This document shows, in pieces, positions 33,111-41,997 of a stretch of DNA of 64,000 bases; the stretch's first letter is position 1; each line of letters begins with the position of its first letter. The notes below the pieces were generated by a model, which saw nothing but the letters and a program-made list of their open reading frames with translations, ran no database searches and was not told the DNA's origin. This DNA comes from DATLMR01 sp035634255. Lineage in GTDB: Bacteria > Acidobacteriota > Blastocatellia > UBA7656. The translations under genes were made by a program, and so were the position numbers. The stretch spans positions 4,759-68,758 of the forward strand of contig DASQDI010000115.1 of assembly GCA_035634255.1 (NCBI GenBank), given 5' to 3'.

Positions 33111-33818
33111 TCAGTTCTTACCGAAAATCTTCTTGAATACGCCGAAGAATCCGCCCTTCTTTTTATCCTTGCCGTCTTCCTTCTTCTTGCCGGAGTCTTT
33201 GGACGAGTCCTTCTTGGCCTTGGGGTCCTTCTTAGGGTCTTTCCTGGGGTCGACCACCGGGACCGCCTTCACGTCTTTCCCCGGATCTCGGGATTCGACC
33301 TCCGGCCGCGTGGGGGTCGGCTCCGGGTCTCTCAGCTCGACCGGGGCCGGGGCGACGGGCTCGCTCGCCCGCTTCGACGAATCCTCGGCCTCCTCGGGCT
33401 CAAGCGCGGCGGCTTTCGGGTCGGGCACGGAGACGTTAGCGTTAGCGTTCGTAAGCCCCGCGAGCTTCTCTTTCTTCTTCGGCTCAACCGGGGGGGCCTC
33501 TTCCGCGGGCGGCTCTTCGACCACTATCTCCGGCTGCGTCGCGGCCGACGGCGCGGGCTGGCTCTGGCTCGGGTTCGTGCCGCCGGAAGGCAGGGAACTG
33601 GCGACGGTCGGGGTCACGCGCGCCTTCGGGAAAAAGATTATCGACGCGGCCGAAAGCGCGAGCGCGCCTATCAGCAAGCCTGCTCCCAGAAACGACCACG
33701 CGCGGCTCCGGTCACCCGTCGAGGCCACGTCGCGGTGGCGCTCCAGGCGGGTGCCGTCCAGGTCGCAAAAATTGAGGTCGTCGCCGAACGATTCATTACA
33801 GCTTGGGCATACTTTCAT
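33111..33818 (-). CDS. Zinc-ribbon, single-pass membrane protein with Lys/Pro-rich tail
   Basis: A 235-residue protein with an N-terminal ribbon (CPSCNESF…NFCDLDGTRL), one membrane helix (about residues 42-63, SFLGAGLLIGALALSAASII), then about 170 residues of low-complexity Pro/Glu/Lys sequence including repeated DPKKDPKAKKD units, ending KKGGFFGVFKKIFGKN. The terminal GFFGVFKKIFG could be an amphipathic membrane anchor. AGGAG lies seven bases before the ATG. The zinc-ribbon pattern with DGTRL is frequent in acidobacterial envelope proteins. Function unknown. Confidence 0.75.
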   Translation of the reverse strand: MKVCPSCNESFGDDLNFCDLDGTRLERHRDVASTGDRSRAWSFLGAGLLIGALALSAASIIFFPKARVTPTVASSLPSGGTNPSQSQPAPSAATQPEIVVEEPPAEEAPPVEPKKKEKLAGLTNANANVSVPDPKAAALEPEEAEDSSKRASEPVAPAPVELRDPEPTPTRPEVESRDPGKDVKAVPVVDPRKDPKKDPKAKKDSSKDSGKKKEDGKDKKKGGFFGVFKKIFGKN

Positions 33819-33943
33819 AAAACTTCTCCTGGTTTCCGTTAGCAGGCATGAGGTTGATACGGGGATATTCTACCATCCCCCCTATCACATGTTCAACGCG
33901 CGAGTTCCGCGCCGCGGGCGCGGCCCGAGCCCGGCCGGAAATC

Positions 33944-34297
33944 TCAGGGATTATTGATGAGCCGGGTTATCTGGTGCCTGTCCCCGGCCGACAGCTGCTT
34001 GAATTCGACGCCCATGCCCGTATTCAGGGAGAAGTGACGGACCACCGCCTTCGCGTGAACCGTGTAGCGGTCGAACAACTCAAACTCGACCTCGACCTCG
34101 CTCCCCAGAGGGACTACGGGGCTCTCGATGTAGGCCCCCCCGAGGCTGAGGTTCACCATCATGCCGCTCGTCTCGCCGAACCTCGCGTCGGTGTATTTCA
34201 CAGGCCTGAGGACCGGGACTCGCCGGTACAGGCGGAAATCCCAGAGCCCCAGGTTGTCCATAATCGTTTCGGCTTCGCCGTAGATGTAATCACGCAC
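33944..34297 (-). CDS. PilZ-domain protein
   Basis: The PilZ fold is shown by YRRVPVLRPVKY, then MVNLSLGGAYIES (the N-x-S-x-x-G element) and GMGVEFKQL. PilZ domains bind cyclic di-GMP with R-x3-R plus (D/N)-x-S-x-x-G; here the first element reads RR-VPVL-R, one residue longer, so binding is likely but not certain. The longer upstream frame would run through two terminator hairpins into the next gene, so it is not the true protein. A GTG at 34297 with GGGAG five bases upstream is preferred (117 residues); an ATG at 34261 is the alternative. Confidence 0.82.
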   Translation of the reverse strand: MRDYIYGEAETIMDNLGLWDFRLYRRVPVLRPVKYTDARFGETSGMMVNLSLGGAYIESPVVPLGSEVEVEFELFDRYTVHAKAVVRHFSLNTGMGVEFKQLSAGDRHQITRLINNP

Positions 34298-34336
34298 CTC
34301 TGCTCCCACCTCCCTCGGAGCGGTCGCCCCAAAATG

Positions 34337-34367
34337 AAGAAGCCTCCGATTAAAGGAGGCTTCTTTT
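34337..34367. terminator. Bidirectional terminator hairpin
   Basis: Arms AAGAAGCCTCC (34337-34347) and GGAGGCTTCTT (34355-34365) with T-rich flanks on both sides. It lies between the HU-actin gene and the PilZ gene on the minus strand. Confidence 0.8.
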
Positions 34368-34405
34368 TCAGAAGAATTTATGCCGCTCGCCCCAAGGTTG
34401 TGATG

Positions 34406-34433
34406 ATAAAAGCGGGGCCGAAGTTGGCCCCGC
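34406..34433 (-). terminator. Terminator after the HU-actin gene
   Basis: Arms GCGGGGCC and GGCCCCGC (34412-34419 and 34426-34433) with TTTTAT following on the minus strand, 21 bases after the stop codon. Confidence 0.8.
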
Positions 34434-34454
34434 GCCCCGCAAAAATCCGCCCGT

Positions 34455-35813
34455 TTACGCATCGTACATCGCGGCGATGAGGCAGCCGCGCGCGGTGGCG
34501 GTCAGAGGGTCGGCGGCCATCCGGATCTCCGATATTTCAAGCGGGAACCCGTCGCGCTCGATTGCCTGCTGGAACTTCTCCAGGAACCCTTTAGGCTTGG
34601 CGGTCCCCCCGCTCAGGACGATTGGGATCGCCTTGTCGATCCGAGGCAGGTTCCTCGTCTCCGCTAGCGCCCCCCGGAGCGACTCCACGAGCGACAGGAT
34701 CACGTCGTCGTAGTAGACGTGGAGCGCGCTCTCGTATTTGTTCTTCGGGGCGTGCGAGAGGTCGAGGCTCTCTTCCTTGATCACGCGGATCCGGGTCGGG
34801 ATCTCGCCGGTCACGGAGGCGACGCTCCGGTCCACGTAGTCGCCCGCCTTGCCGGTGCTGAAGGTCATCACGGGGATCGACATGAAGGCGAGCGCGACGT
34901 TACACATGCCCCCGCCGCAGCTTATGCCGATGCCGCTGAAGTTGTCCTTCTCCAGTTCCGCGAAGACGACGGCCAGCCCCTCGTTGATCCCCTTGGCGTT
35001 GTAGCCCATCTGGCCGAGGAGGTTCTTGAGCATCGCTTCGTGGTAGACGAGGTCGGTAGCGCCTCCGTCGCGCAGAGCGCCCGGCACGCTGAAGCGGAGC
35101 GTCTCGCCCTTCTTCGTCGTGCGCAACATCTGCTTGATGATCGCCTGCATCACGGGCAGGGAGTACTCTTCCGACGGGTTGAGCGTGCCGCCCATCATCG
35201 GCCTGCGCGTCTCGGCGTTGAACGTGTTGGCGAACCGCTCGGCCTGGTTGCCGTAGATCTGGAGCGCCTGCCCGCCGTTGAGCTGATAGCTGACTTTGTT
35301 CTGCTTGAGTATGTTTTCGGTGAATTTGGAATAAGGAACGGTAATAAAAGCATTCAATTCCACGCTGGTCTTGACATGACCCGCGTGGCCGCTTGCCAGC
35401 ACCAGGCGGCTCGTTCCGACATCCAGTCCCAGGGCCGAGCCCTCATTAACGACGGCCTCATTGCCGGCGGATTGATTCTCGTGTTTCTTCTCCATTTCGC
35501 CTCCATTGTTGATTTCAAGATTTTCGAGCTTGAGGGGCTCGGCATTCATGCTCGCGACAGCCTTTCGTGTTGCTTTAAGTCTGACGGCCTTGCCCGCCGG
35601 GATCGGCTTGGGGGTACAGTCCGAGTTCACGGGTAGGAAGCCGTTTCTTTTAGCGCCCAGGTACATGCGCCCCAGGCCGCGTATGAATACGGTGTTGTCA
35701 TTGCCAAGCTCGCGCTTGATCGCCTCAAGCGCGGCTTCGACTCCGCGGGACGCCGCGCGCCGGGTCAGGCCCGTGCGGCGCACCGCTTCGTCTACTAAAT
35801 CCGACTTCTTCAT
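34455..35813 (-). CDS. HU-like DNA-binding domain fused to actin-like ATPase
   Basis: The 452-residue frame joins two families. Residues 1-90 are HU/IHF-like (MKKSDLVDEAVRRTGLTRRA, then VFIRGLGRMYLG and IPAGKAVRLK). Residues about 125-450 are an actin/ParM-type ATPase: phosphate-1 GLDVGTSR (129-136), phosphate-2 GISCGGGMCN (296-305), GDYVDR (324-329) and adenosine motif SGGTAKPKGF (401-410). An internal ATG at 35495 (Met107) has GGAGG four bases upstream, so the actin part could also be made alone, and the HU part may have been a separate gene that lost its stop. Such a protein could bind DNA and form filaments, for plasmid-like segregation or nucleoid work; that is inference. It lies downstream of a cell-wall amidase gene by 24 bases. 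Confidence 0.85.
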   Translation of the reverse strand: MKKSDLVDEAVRRTGLTRRAASRGVEAALEAIKRELGNDNTVFIRGLGRMYLGAKRNGFLPVNSDCTPKPIPAGKAVRLKATRKAVASMNAEPLKLENLEINNGGEMEKKHENQSAGNEAVVNEGSALGLDVGTSRLVLASGHAGHVKTSVELNAFITVPYSKFTENILKQNKVSYQLNGGQALQIYGNQAERFANTFNAETRRPMMGGTLNPSEEYSLPVMQAIIKQMLRTTKKGETLRFSVPGALRDGGATDLVYHEAMLKNLLGQMGYNAKGINEGLAVVFAELEKDNFSGIGISCGGGMCNVALAFMSIPVMTFSTGKAGDYVDRSVASVTGEIPTRIRVIKEESLDLSHAPKNKYESALHVYYDDVILSLVESLRGALAETRNLPRIDKAIPIVLSGGTAKPKGFLEKFQQAIERDGFPLEISEIRMAADPLTATARGCLIAAMYDA

Positions 35814-35837
35814 ACTTCCTTCGAATGGGCTCGGGTA

Positions 35838-37190
35838 TCACTCGCCGAGCCCGCGTTCTTCGTTGAGTGACCTCTGCTTCAGCACCGTGCGCTGGTACAA
35901 GTGCCACCTCTGCTTGCGCTCTTCTGCGACGGACAGCCCGCTCTTCTCGGTCGCCTGCCTCAGGGCCGCGTCGGCCTTCTCAAGCCCCGGCCACCTCTTC
36001 CCGCCCGCCGCCGCCATGTACCCCTGGTCGTAACCGAACCCGAACCGGGAGATCGCGACCATCTCGGTTTCGAGCTTGTCGCTTAAGCCCATCGCCTCGA
36101 ACGGGAACCCCGACACCCAGTCCGTGTGATAGCCCATCAGCCTGTTCGACGGGTTGACCGACACCAGCCCGTGGGTCACGCAGTTGGCGTCGGAGATGTC
36201 GTACCGGGACCGCAGCACAGCCGTCAGCACGCGCGCCGCGTATATCTGCGCTTCGTTGATCCCGTCCGGCCCGACCGCGCTCCCTCCGTTCGACCTGCCT
36301 TCGAAGCAGATGCCTATGAAGCTCGCGTTGAGGTTCACGTATACGTACTGCCCGTCGCTCCAGACCGAATTCCCCGCGTGGTTGGACGAGAACTCGTCCC
36401 CGACCAGCCTGTAAGTCCGCCCGAACCTGTCTATCAAGTAGTTGTAGAGCCTGTTGTCGCGGGCGTATTCGACGAGCGCCCGGGACTGGCTCTGCAACGA
36501 CGAATTGTAGTTGTCGGAGAAAGGCAGCAGGTCGCCCTCCGACAGGTGATAGACGATGCCCACGGGTTTGTCGTGCGTCTCGAACTCTTCCGCCCCGCCC
36601 GCGATTGCGTCCAGCCCGATCCTGTAGAACCTGCGCTGCGCGCCCGAGGTCTCGAACTCGGTCAGGACTCGCGCCCCGTTGCTGTAGAATTCGTAACCTT
36701 CGCCCTTTTCCGCGAGCCAGACTTTATCCAGTGAAAGGCCCGCTTCGGACCCGATTGCCGCGACCGTCTTCGCCCCGGAAGGGTTCTCGCCGGCGGCCTG
36801 AACCGGCGCGGCTGACTCTTTCGCCTCCGTGCGAGCCGGGATGCTGCTCATCAGCTTCCATGCCCCGAACCCGACGCCCGCCCCCGCCGACAGCGCCAGC
36901 AGCAGGCAGACCCCATAGACGCCGTAGCGCAGCCGGTAGAGCAGGGAAGTCAGCCGGATGCCTATCGGGGCGGGCTGGTCCGGCGGGAGAAACTTCGACA
37001 GCTCAAGGATCAACAGCATCTCGTCGGAGAGCGAGCCGACCAGAGGCACGCGCAGCAGGGGCGCGCTCGCCGGAGCCGAGTTCATCGCGCTGTTGAGAAA
37101 CTTCAGGCGTAAGACCGGAGATTGAATATAGCGCGAATACTTATCCACGAGTCTCGCGTACCTGATGTCCTGCTGCTTAAAATCAGGCAT
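35838..37190 (-). CDS. Membrane-anchored N-acetylmuramoyl-L-alanine amidase (amidase_2 type)
   Basis: The 450-residue product has a cytosolic N-terminal part (about 1-85), one membrane helix (about 90-112, YGVYGVCLLLALSAGAGVGF) and an external region with an amidase_2/PGRP-like fold (about 195-380): GIVYHLSEGD, YLIDRFGRTYRLV, SSNHAGNSVW, SFIGICFEGR, and VTHGLVSVNP with GYHTDW. The His residues in VYH, and in YHTDW with its Asp, fit the zinc site. It would cut the amide bond between muramic acid and peptide. The cytosolic part is not recognised; it could sense an inner signal. It lies between the SPOR gene (36 bases) and the HU-actin gene (24 bases), possibly one operon. Confidence 0.85.
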   Translation of the reverse strand: MPDFKQQDIRYARLVDKYSRYIQSPVLRLKFLNSAMNSAPASAPLLRVPLVGSLSDEMLLILELSKFLPPDQPAPIGIRLTSLLYRLRYGVYGVCLLLALSAGAGVGFGAWKLMSSIPARTEAKESAAPVQAAGENPSGAKTVAAIGSEAGLSLDKVWLAEKGEGYEFYSNGARVLTEFETSGAQRRFYRIGLDAIAGGAEEFETHDKPVGIVYHLSEGDLLPFSDNYNSSLQSQSRALVEYARDNRLYNYLIDRFGRTYRLVGDEFSSNHAGNSVWSDGQYVYVNLNASFIGICFEGRSNGGSAVGPDGINEAQIYAARVLTAVLRSRYDISDANCVTHGLVSVNPSNRLMGYHTDWVSGFPFEAMGLSDKLETEMVAISRFGFGYDQGYMAAAGGKRWPGLEKADAALRQATEKSGLSVAEERKQRWHLYQRTVLKQRSLNEERGLGE

Positions 37191-37226
37191 CTTTATTAGC
37201 TCTCGATCAACTCCCGAAGCGTCGGG

Positions 37227-38444
37227 CTAGGGCTTTTCGTAATCACACACGATCAATTGAAAATTCATGCCGAGGCTCGCGGAGCGCGCACGCGCCTGCA
37301 CCGCGTACTTCTCCGCCTCTTCGGGCGAGGCGAACCTGCCGACCCTCACCCTGTACCATTTCCCGCGCCTGCCGAGTTGGGCCGCGACTACTCGCGACGG
37401 TATGCCCGCGCTCGCCAGGTACTCGGAGAAATGGCGGGCCGCGGCCTCATCCGGGAATGACGCCGCCTGCAGGGAGAATGCGCCCCCCGAGCTTTCCGCC
37501 CCGCTCGCGGCCACGGCCGGGGGCGCGCTATCGGCCGGCGCTGTCGAGGCAGCTTCGGGCGGAGGGGCAGGCATGGGCTGCTCCGTCTGCGGCTGCTCGA
37601 CCCGCGGCTCCTTGCTCTGCTCGCCTGCCGATTGCTCCGAAGCCGGCAGAAGGCTCTGAGCAGGAGCCTGTATCGCGGCCGCTTCTTGAGACTCAGAGGA
37701 CGGCTGAAAGAATAAGACGTAACCGGCCGCCAAGGCCACGAAGAGTATGACCGCCGCCGGGACCATTATTTTTTTCCAGCTGCTCGGTCTATTCTCATTC
37801 AGCAGCACCGGGTATTCGTTGGCCGAATACTCCCACGCGGGCAGAGGGTTCTCCCACGGGTCGGTCGCCTCTTTATAATCGTCGGTCTTTGCCTCTCCCG
37901 GATAGTCCGCCGCCTCTTCGGAGTCGGGCGCGTCGGCCCGCTCCGCGCGCTGCTCGAAGGCGGTAGCTTCGGGAATCGGATTGGGAGAAGAGAAGATTAT
38001 CGGCTCTGAGTCGATGCCGGGGAGGCCGCCCGTGTGCGTGTCTTCATCGGGTATGGGCTGAAGTTGCTCAAGCCGAGGCTCGGCCTCAAAGTATATTTCG
38101 TCGTCTGCGCTGTGCGAAGGGCTTCCCGGAGCGCCGTATCGGTCCTCGTCAAGGTCGCTCACGGCGTCGAGAAATTCCGCCTCGGGCTCCGGCTCCTCGA
38201 TACTCACCGGAGCGGCGCTCTCGTAACTGTCCTCGTAAGCGTCTGCGATGGCGACTGACGCCACGCCGAGCCCGGCGCGCCCGCCCGGCCTGACCTCGAC
38301 CCGCGCGCTGGCTCGGGGAAGAATCCTTTCAACCATCAACCGGCATTGCCCGCAAAGGCGTGAAGCAATCTCAAGCCCGGCGGAACCCTTCGGTATGTCC
38401 TGTCTGCATAGAGCGCAAACCGGTTTCGTCATTTCAACTTGCAT
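37227..38444 (-). CDS. Zinc-ribbon, single-pass membrane protein with SPOR domain
   Basis: A 405-residue protein with four Cys near the start (VCALCRQDIP, LCGQCRLMV), a long acidic cytosolic region (about 45-215), a membrane helix (about 225-245, MVPAAVILFVALAAGYVLFF-like), a Pro/Gln/Ser-rich linker and a C-terminal SPOR domain (about 325-400: FSLQAASFPDEAAARHFSEY, WYRVRVGRFASPEEAEKY). SPOR domains bind septal glycan stripped of stem peptides, so the protein should reach the division site. AGGGA lies seven bases before the ATG at 38444; a Met four codons in is possible. Its downstream neighbour is an amidase, which makes the glycan SPOR recognises, so the pair is logical. Confidence 0.88.
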   Translation of the reverse strand: MQVEMTKPVCALCRQDIPKGSAGLEIASRLCGQCRLMVERILPRASARVEVRPGGRAGLGVASVAIADAYEDSYESAAPVSIEEPEPEAEFLDAVSDLDEDRYGAPGSPSHSADDEIYFEAEPRLEQLQPIPDEDTHTGGLPGIDSEPIIFSSPNPIPEATAFEQRAERADAPDSEEAADYPGEAKTDDYKEATDPWENPLPAWEYSANEYPVLLNENRPSSWKKIMVPAAVILFVALAAGYVLFFQPSSESQEAAAIQAPAQSLLPASEQSAGEQSKEPRVEQPQTEQPMPAPPPEAASTAPADSAPPAVAASGAESSGGAFSLQAASFPDEAAARHFSEYLASAGIPSRVVAAQLGRRGKWYRVRVGRFASPEEAEKYAVQARARSASLGMNFQLIVCDYEKP

Positions 38445-38677
38445 GGACGATCCCTACGAACCTGCTTCAACAGGCCGTGAATTATGTAAACAGCCGTGAC
38501 GGATAGATAAAGAGTATCTAAACGCACCTATGCATCACACTGGCACTGTTCCAGGGAGTATTTATTGGGGCATTCAATGTGGGGCAGAAGCTTAAGCGGA
38601 GCGATTATAACACAGGGCATCTCTATTACAAGTGATTCTTTCAAATTGACCGAACCGCCCACATGGACGCCCCGCGG

Positions 38678-39034
38678 TCAGGCGCGGGTCTCTTCCTTGG
38701 GCTTCAGGGTCGCGATGTAAGCGTTTATCTCGTCGAGGTCCTCGTCGTCGAGGCTTAGGAACTCGACGCCCAGCCCCGAGCCCTTCTTGGCATAGACCAC
38801 GCGGGAGACGGCGATGACGCGGTGCTTGTTAGGCAGCTCGAATCGCACCACCATCCGGGTGCCGGCGCGGATGGGCTCCTCCGTGTTTATGAACAGGCCG
38901 CCCGTGCTGATGTTGGCCATGCTCCTTCTCACGCGCGACGGCCCGCTGCTGCTGTTCGTGAGCTCGTACTCGACCTGTGCTGTTATGGGAGCGCGCTCAA
39001 AACGGCGGCGCTCCAACTGGGCAGAACTTTTCAT
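38678..39034 (-). CDS. PilZ-domain protein
   Basis: A 118-residue single PilZ domain: LERRRFERAPITAQVEYEL supplies the R-x3-R element, MANISTGGLFINTEEP the N-x-S-x-x-G element, and GSGLGVEFLSL the closing strand. Both cyclic di-GMP binding elements are intact, so it should bind that messenger. GAGG lies seven bases before the ATG. It stands alone, with gaps of about 230 and 330 bases on either side. Confidence 0.92.
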   Translation of the reverse strand: MKSSAQLERRRFERAPITAQVEYELTNSSSGPSRVRRSMANISTGGLFINTEEPIRAGTRMVVRFELPNKHRVIAVSRVVYAKKGSGLGVEFLSLDDEDLDEINAYIATLKPKEETRA

Positions 39035-39200
39035 AATACACCTCTGTTGCGACCCGTTCCTGCCGGAGGCAAATCATCAACCACAATCTGTTTTTAAGAC
39101 CATTGCCCTTCGGGGGTTCGCTTCCGGTTCCGCTCATCCACCGGGAGCTTTGTAGGGCTTTTGTTGGATTAACGTTTACACCATTATCCGTCTGTTTACA

Positions 39201-39326
39201 AGTGGTCAGTGGTCGGGGGCCGGGGGCCGGTGGGTGAGGCGGGGATTGTTTAAAGAGAGTCTCTCATCCTGAAACACTCTCCACTCCTTAAACTCTGACC
39301 CCTGATCGCTGACCACTGACCCCTGA
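39201..39326. repeat. Dispersed palindromic repeat, copy 1
   Basis: About 126 bases with inverted ends: AGTGGTCAGTGGTC at the left and GCTGACCACTGACC at the right. The middle contains GGGATTGTTTAAAGAGAG, which recurs as GGGATTCTATAAAGAGAG in the copy at 59609. No transposase gene is inside. The rest of the gap 39035-39367 holds only the promoter below. Confidence 0.75.
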
Positions 39327-39339
39327 ACTGGTGTATACT
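39309..39339 (+). promoter_or_regulatory. Sigma-70-type promoter of the kinase gene
   Basis: TATACT at 39334-39339, with CTGACC at 39309-39314 as a weak -35 (19-base spacer). The -35 falls in the right end of the dispersed repeat. The predicted leader is about 22 bases. Confidence 0.4.
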
Positions 39340-39367
39340 GCGCTTATTTCCGAAACGGAGTGCGAGC

Positions 39368-41491
39368 ATGTCAAGCAGACGCATCGGCAATTACCGGGTG
39401 ATCGATTACGTGGGCAGCGGGGGCTTCGGCTCGGTCTTCAAGGCCGAAGAGGTGGGCGCGCCCGGCCGCACCGTAGCCATCAAAGAGCTGCATAAAAAAC
39501 ACACGCGCGACTCGGTGGTCAAACAGAGGTTCTTTCAGGAGGCCGTGGCGATGGCCCGCCTCGACCACCCGAACCTGCCCCGCCTCTTCACCTTCGGCGA
39601 GGACAACGGCTCTTATTACCTCGTGATGGAGTTCATATCGGGCAGGGTCCTGAGCGACGTGATCTCGGAAAACGGGGCGGTCGCCCCGGACCGTGCGGTC
39701 TCCATAACATGCCAGATGCTCGACGCCGTCAGCTACGCGCACCGGAACGGAATAATCCACCGCGACCTGAAGCCGGATAATATCATCCTCGTTGAAGACT
39801 CGCGCGGCGTCACGGTCAAGATACTCGATTTCGGAATCGCCCGAATGATCGGGGGAGGGAACCTGACGCTCACCGGGGAGGGGTTCGGCACGCCCGCATA
39901 CATGGCCCCCGAGCGCATCACCGCGGCGGAGGTCATCGATCACAGGATCGACATCTACTCGGCCGGCATAATCCTGTTCGAGATGCTTTCGGGGAAAGTG
40001 CCTTTCTCGTCGAACGCCACCGACCCTTCCGTCTACTGGTCGCAGATGCGGCAATTTCACGAGAGCGAGCCCCTGCCGTCGCTCGCCTCGCTCGGCGTCT
40101 CGCCCGACCTTGAAGCGATTATTATAAAGGCTTCCGCGAAACTGCCCGGGGACAGGTACGGGTCGGCCGATGAGATGCTGGCCGCTCTCAGGTCGCTTCA
40201 GGCCGAGGGGACGATTGCGCTCGGGGAGCAGGGGTCGGCTCTGCTCGTCACCACGCAGCCGTGCGGCGCGGAAGTGATCGTCGATGAGTTGATGCGCGGG
40301 GTGTCGGATCAGGAGACGGGGAGGATGCTCATCGAAGGTCTCGCTCCGGGGCCGCATACGGTACGGGTCTCCAAATCGGGCTACGACGAGTACCGGATAA
40401 GCGTGCTGCTCGAAGCTGGCCGCCGGGACGATTTGCAAGTCGCGCTCGCGGCGCGGGCGACGGCCTACATGCCTCGCCCGGCCGACACAGGAATCTCCGA
40501 CTTCGAAACCGAAAAGATTCGGGCCGACGAAGAGGTGACGCAGATTCTAGGCACAGACTCAATCATTAAAGTCGATCAGGAAGCCCCGACCGTCGCCCTC
40601 GCGCCCGGCGTTCGCGGACCCGATGCGGAGCCCTCGTCGGGAGTGACTCGCAAGAACCTCGTCACCGCGCCGGTCGAAGACGCGGCCGCGCTCGGGACCG
40701 TGAGCATAGCTCCGGAAACGGGAGCGCAAGCCGGAACTGTGGCCATCACTCCCGCCGAAAGACCTTCGGGCCTGAAGAAGGCTCTCGCCGCCGGAGCGGC
40801 CGTTCTCCTTTTGCTCGCCCTCGCCGTCACCGGCTACTTCGTGCTTCGTGGCCCCGCTCAGGCGAGCGCCACGGCCCCCACGAGCCAGCCGGCCGCGCAG
40901 GAGGCGATGGCCCCGGCCGCGGACGGTGCGAGCGTCGCGGCTACGCAGGCAGACTCGCGCATGGTCGAGCTTGAGAAAAAGGTCGCGGAGATCGAGAGGA
41001 AGAAAGCCGCGCTTGAGTCGGAAGCGACCCGGAAAGAAGCGGAGCGAAATGAAAAGGCAGGCGAAAAGGTCGCGGAGGTCGCGGAGAATAAGGCCGCCCC
41101 GCCAGAGCAGGAAGGTGCCTGCGCCAGCATTCTCGTCCTGAACGCCGCGGGCCAGCCTGCGGTAAACCGCAGAGTCGTATTGTATGTCGAGTCGGGCGCG
41201 CAGCAGGGGACTATGATGGGCGGCCTGACCGACGCGGAAGGGCGCTGGCGGCATTGCGGGCTCTCCCCCGGACAGAAGGTAGTGGTGAGAGTACTGGCCG
41301 CGCCCCGAGTCGTCGCCGCGACTCGGGCGGCGGTCCTTCAGGCGGGAAATAATCAGCTCTCATTCAAGGTCCAAAGATTCGGCGTGGCCTCCCCGCCGAC
41401 GCCGAACCCTCCCGATGGGATGACGGCCCCCGCGAGGACTTTCCGCCCCGACAGAGTCCCGAACCCGTTCAAACGCCGCAGGCGACCCTGA
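39368..41491 (+). CDS. Membrane Ser/Thr protein kinase with PEGA domain
   Basis: A 707-residue receptor-type kinase. The catalytic domain (about 8-285) has the Gly-rich loop YVGSGGFGSVFKAEE, Lys39 in VAIKELH, the catalytic loop HRDLKPDN (Asp133) and DFG (Asp154), followed by GTPAYMAPER. A PEGA domain follows (about 290-360, TTQPCGAEVIVD). One membrane helix lies at about 468-492 (LAAGAAVLLLLALAVTGYFVL-type), then a coiled coil (MVELEKKVAEIERKKAALES) and a C-terminal beta domain like carboxypeptidase regulatory repeats (about 605-680). The unusual order places PEGA on the kinase side of the membrane. GGAG precedes the ATG by seven bases. Substrates unknown. Confidence 0.94.
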   Translation: MSSRRIGNYRVIDYVGSGGFGSVFKAEEVGAPGRTVAIKELHKKHTRDSVVKQRFFQEAVAMARLDHPNLPRLFTFGEDNGSYYLVMEFISGRVLSDVISENGAVAPDRAVSITCQMLDAVSYAHRNGIIHRDLKPDNIILVEDSRGVTVKILDFGIARMIGGGNLTLTGEGFGTPAYMAPERITAAEVIDHRIDIYSAGIILFEMLSGKVPFSSNATDPSVYWSQMRQFHESEPLPSLASLGVSPDLEAIIIKASAKLPGDRYGSADEMLAALRSLQAEGTIALGEQGSALLVTTQPCGAEVIVDELMRGVSDQETGRMLIEGLAPGPHTVRVSKSGYDEYRISVLLEAGRRDDLQVALAARATAYMPRPADTGISDFETEKIRADEEVTQILGTDSIIKVDQEAPTVALAPGVRGPDAEPSSGVTRKNLVTAPVEDAAALGTVSIAPETGAQAGTVAITPAERPSGLKKALAAGAAVLLLLALAVTGYFVLRGPAQASATAPTSQPAAQEAMAPAADGASVAATQADSRMVELEKKVAEIERKKAALESEATRKEAERNEKAGEKVAEVAENKAAPPEQEGACASILVLNAAGQPAVNRRVVLYVESGAQQGTMMGGLTDAEGRWRHCGLSPGQKVVVRVLAAPRVVAATRAAVLQAGNNQLSFKVQRFGVASPPTPNPPDGMTAPARTFRPDRVPNPFKRRRRP

Positions 41492-41651
41492 CACGCGACT
41501 GCTCCGTAAATAGCTAAGAGGGGAGAGGGCGGCCGAGCATAAATTGAAAAGTTGACAGCCGTGCCTTGTTCTGGCAATCTCTTACTTTGTTTATTCAGAG
41601 CGCCTCGCGCCCTATTATGTAACGACGCAGTGAAAGGAGAGTAGATAAGCA

Positions 41652-41885
41652 ATGGCTAAAAGAGGAGCAGCCCGCGCGGTGCGCCTGTCCTGCCCCAAGT
41701 GCGCCGAAGAGTTCACGGTGGTGGCATTCCTGTCCGGAGGCATCGACGCCAGCGAGTACTGGAAGACGAGGGCCGAAGAGCATGACTGTGAGGCCCACTC
41801 CAAGGCTCTGGCCGCGATGCGCAGCGGCGACGGAACGAAGAACCCGCTCAAGGCTTCGAAGGCCGCGGCCAAGGGCAAAAAGTAG
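41652..41885 (+). CDS. Small basic zinc-knuckle-like protein
   Basis: A 77-residue basic protein with LSCPKCAEEF near residue 13, a later Cys in EHDCEAHS, and a Lys/Ala-rich tail (LKASKAAAKGKK) like those of small DNA-binding proteins. One metal site from Cys14, Cys17, His44 or His48 and Cys46 is possible. GGAG lies 12 bases before the ATG, a little far. Family unknown. The frame and leader make a real gene likely. Confidence 0.6.
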   Translation: MAKRGAARAVRLSCPKCAEEFTVVAFLSGGIDASEYWKTRAEEHDCEAHSKALAAMRSGDGTKNPLKASKAAAKGKK

Positions 41886-41997
41886 ATTCGGTCTTCAACG
41901 CGGGGCGGTCCTTTCGGGGCCGCCCTTCCTTGCCTCTCCGCCCTCCCAACTCCATGCGAATCTTCTTAAACGTTTATGGCGATGCCGCGCCCGAAGT

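Noticed and set aside
34298..34462. Longer N-terminus for the PilZ protein starting at 34462
   Set aside because: It would pass through two terminator hairpins and overlap the HU-actin gene's end; internal starts at 34297 or 34261 fit the PilZ fold.
38521..38580. TGGCACTGTTCC, looked at as a sigma-54 site
   Set aside because: The -24 half fits but there is no GC at the -12 position on the correct spacing.
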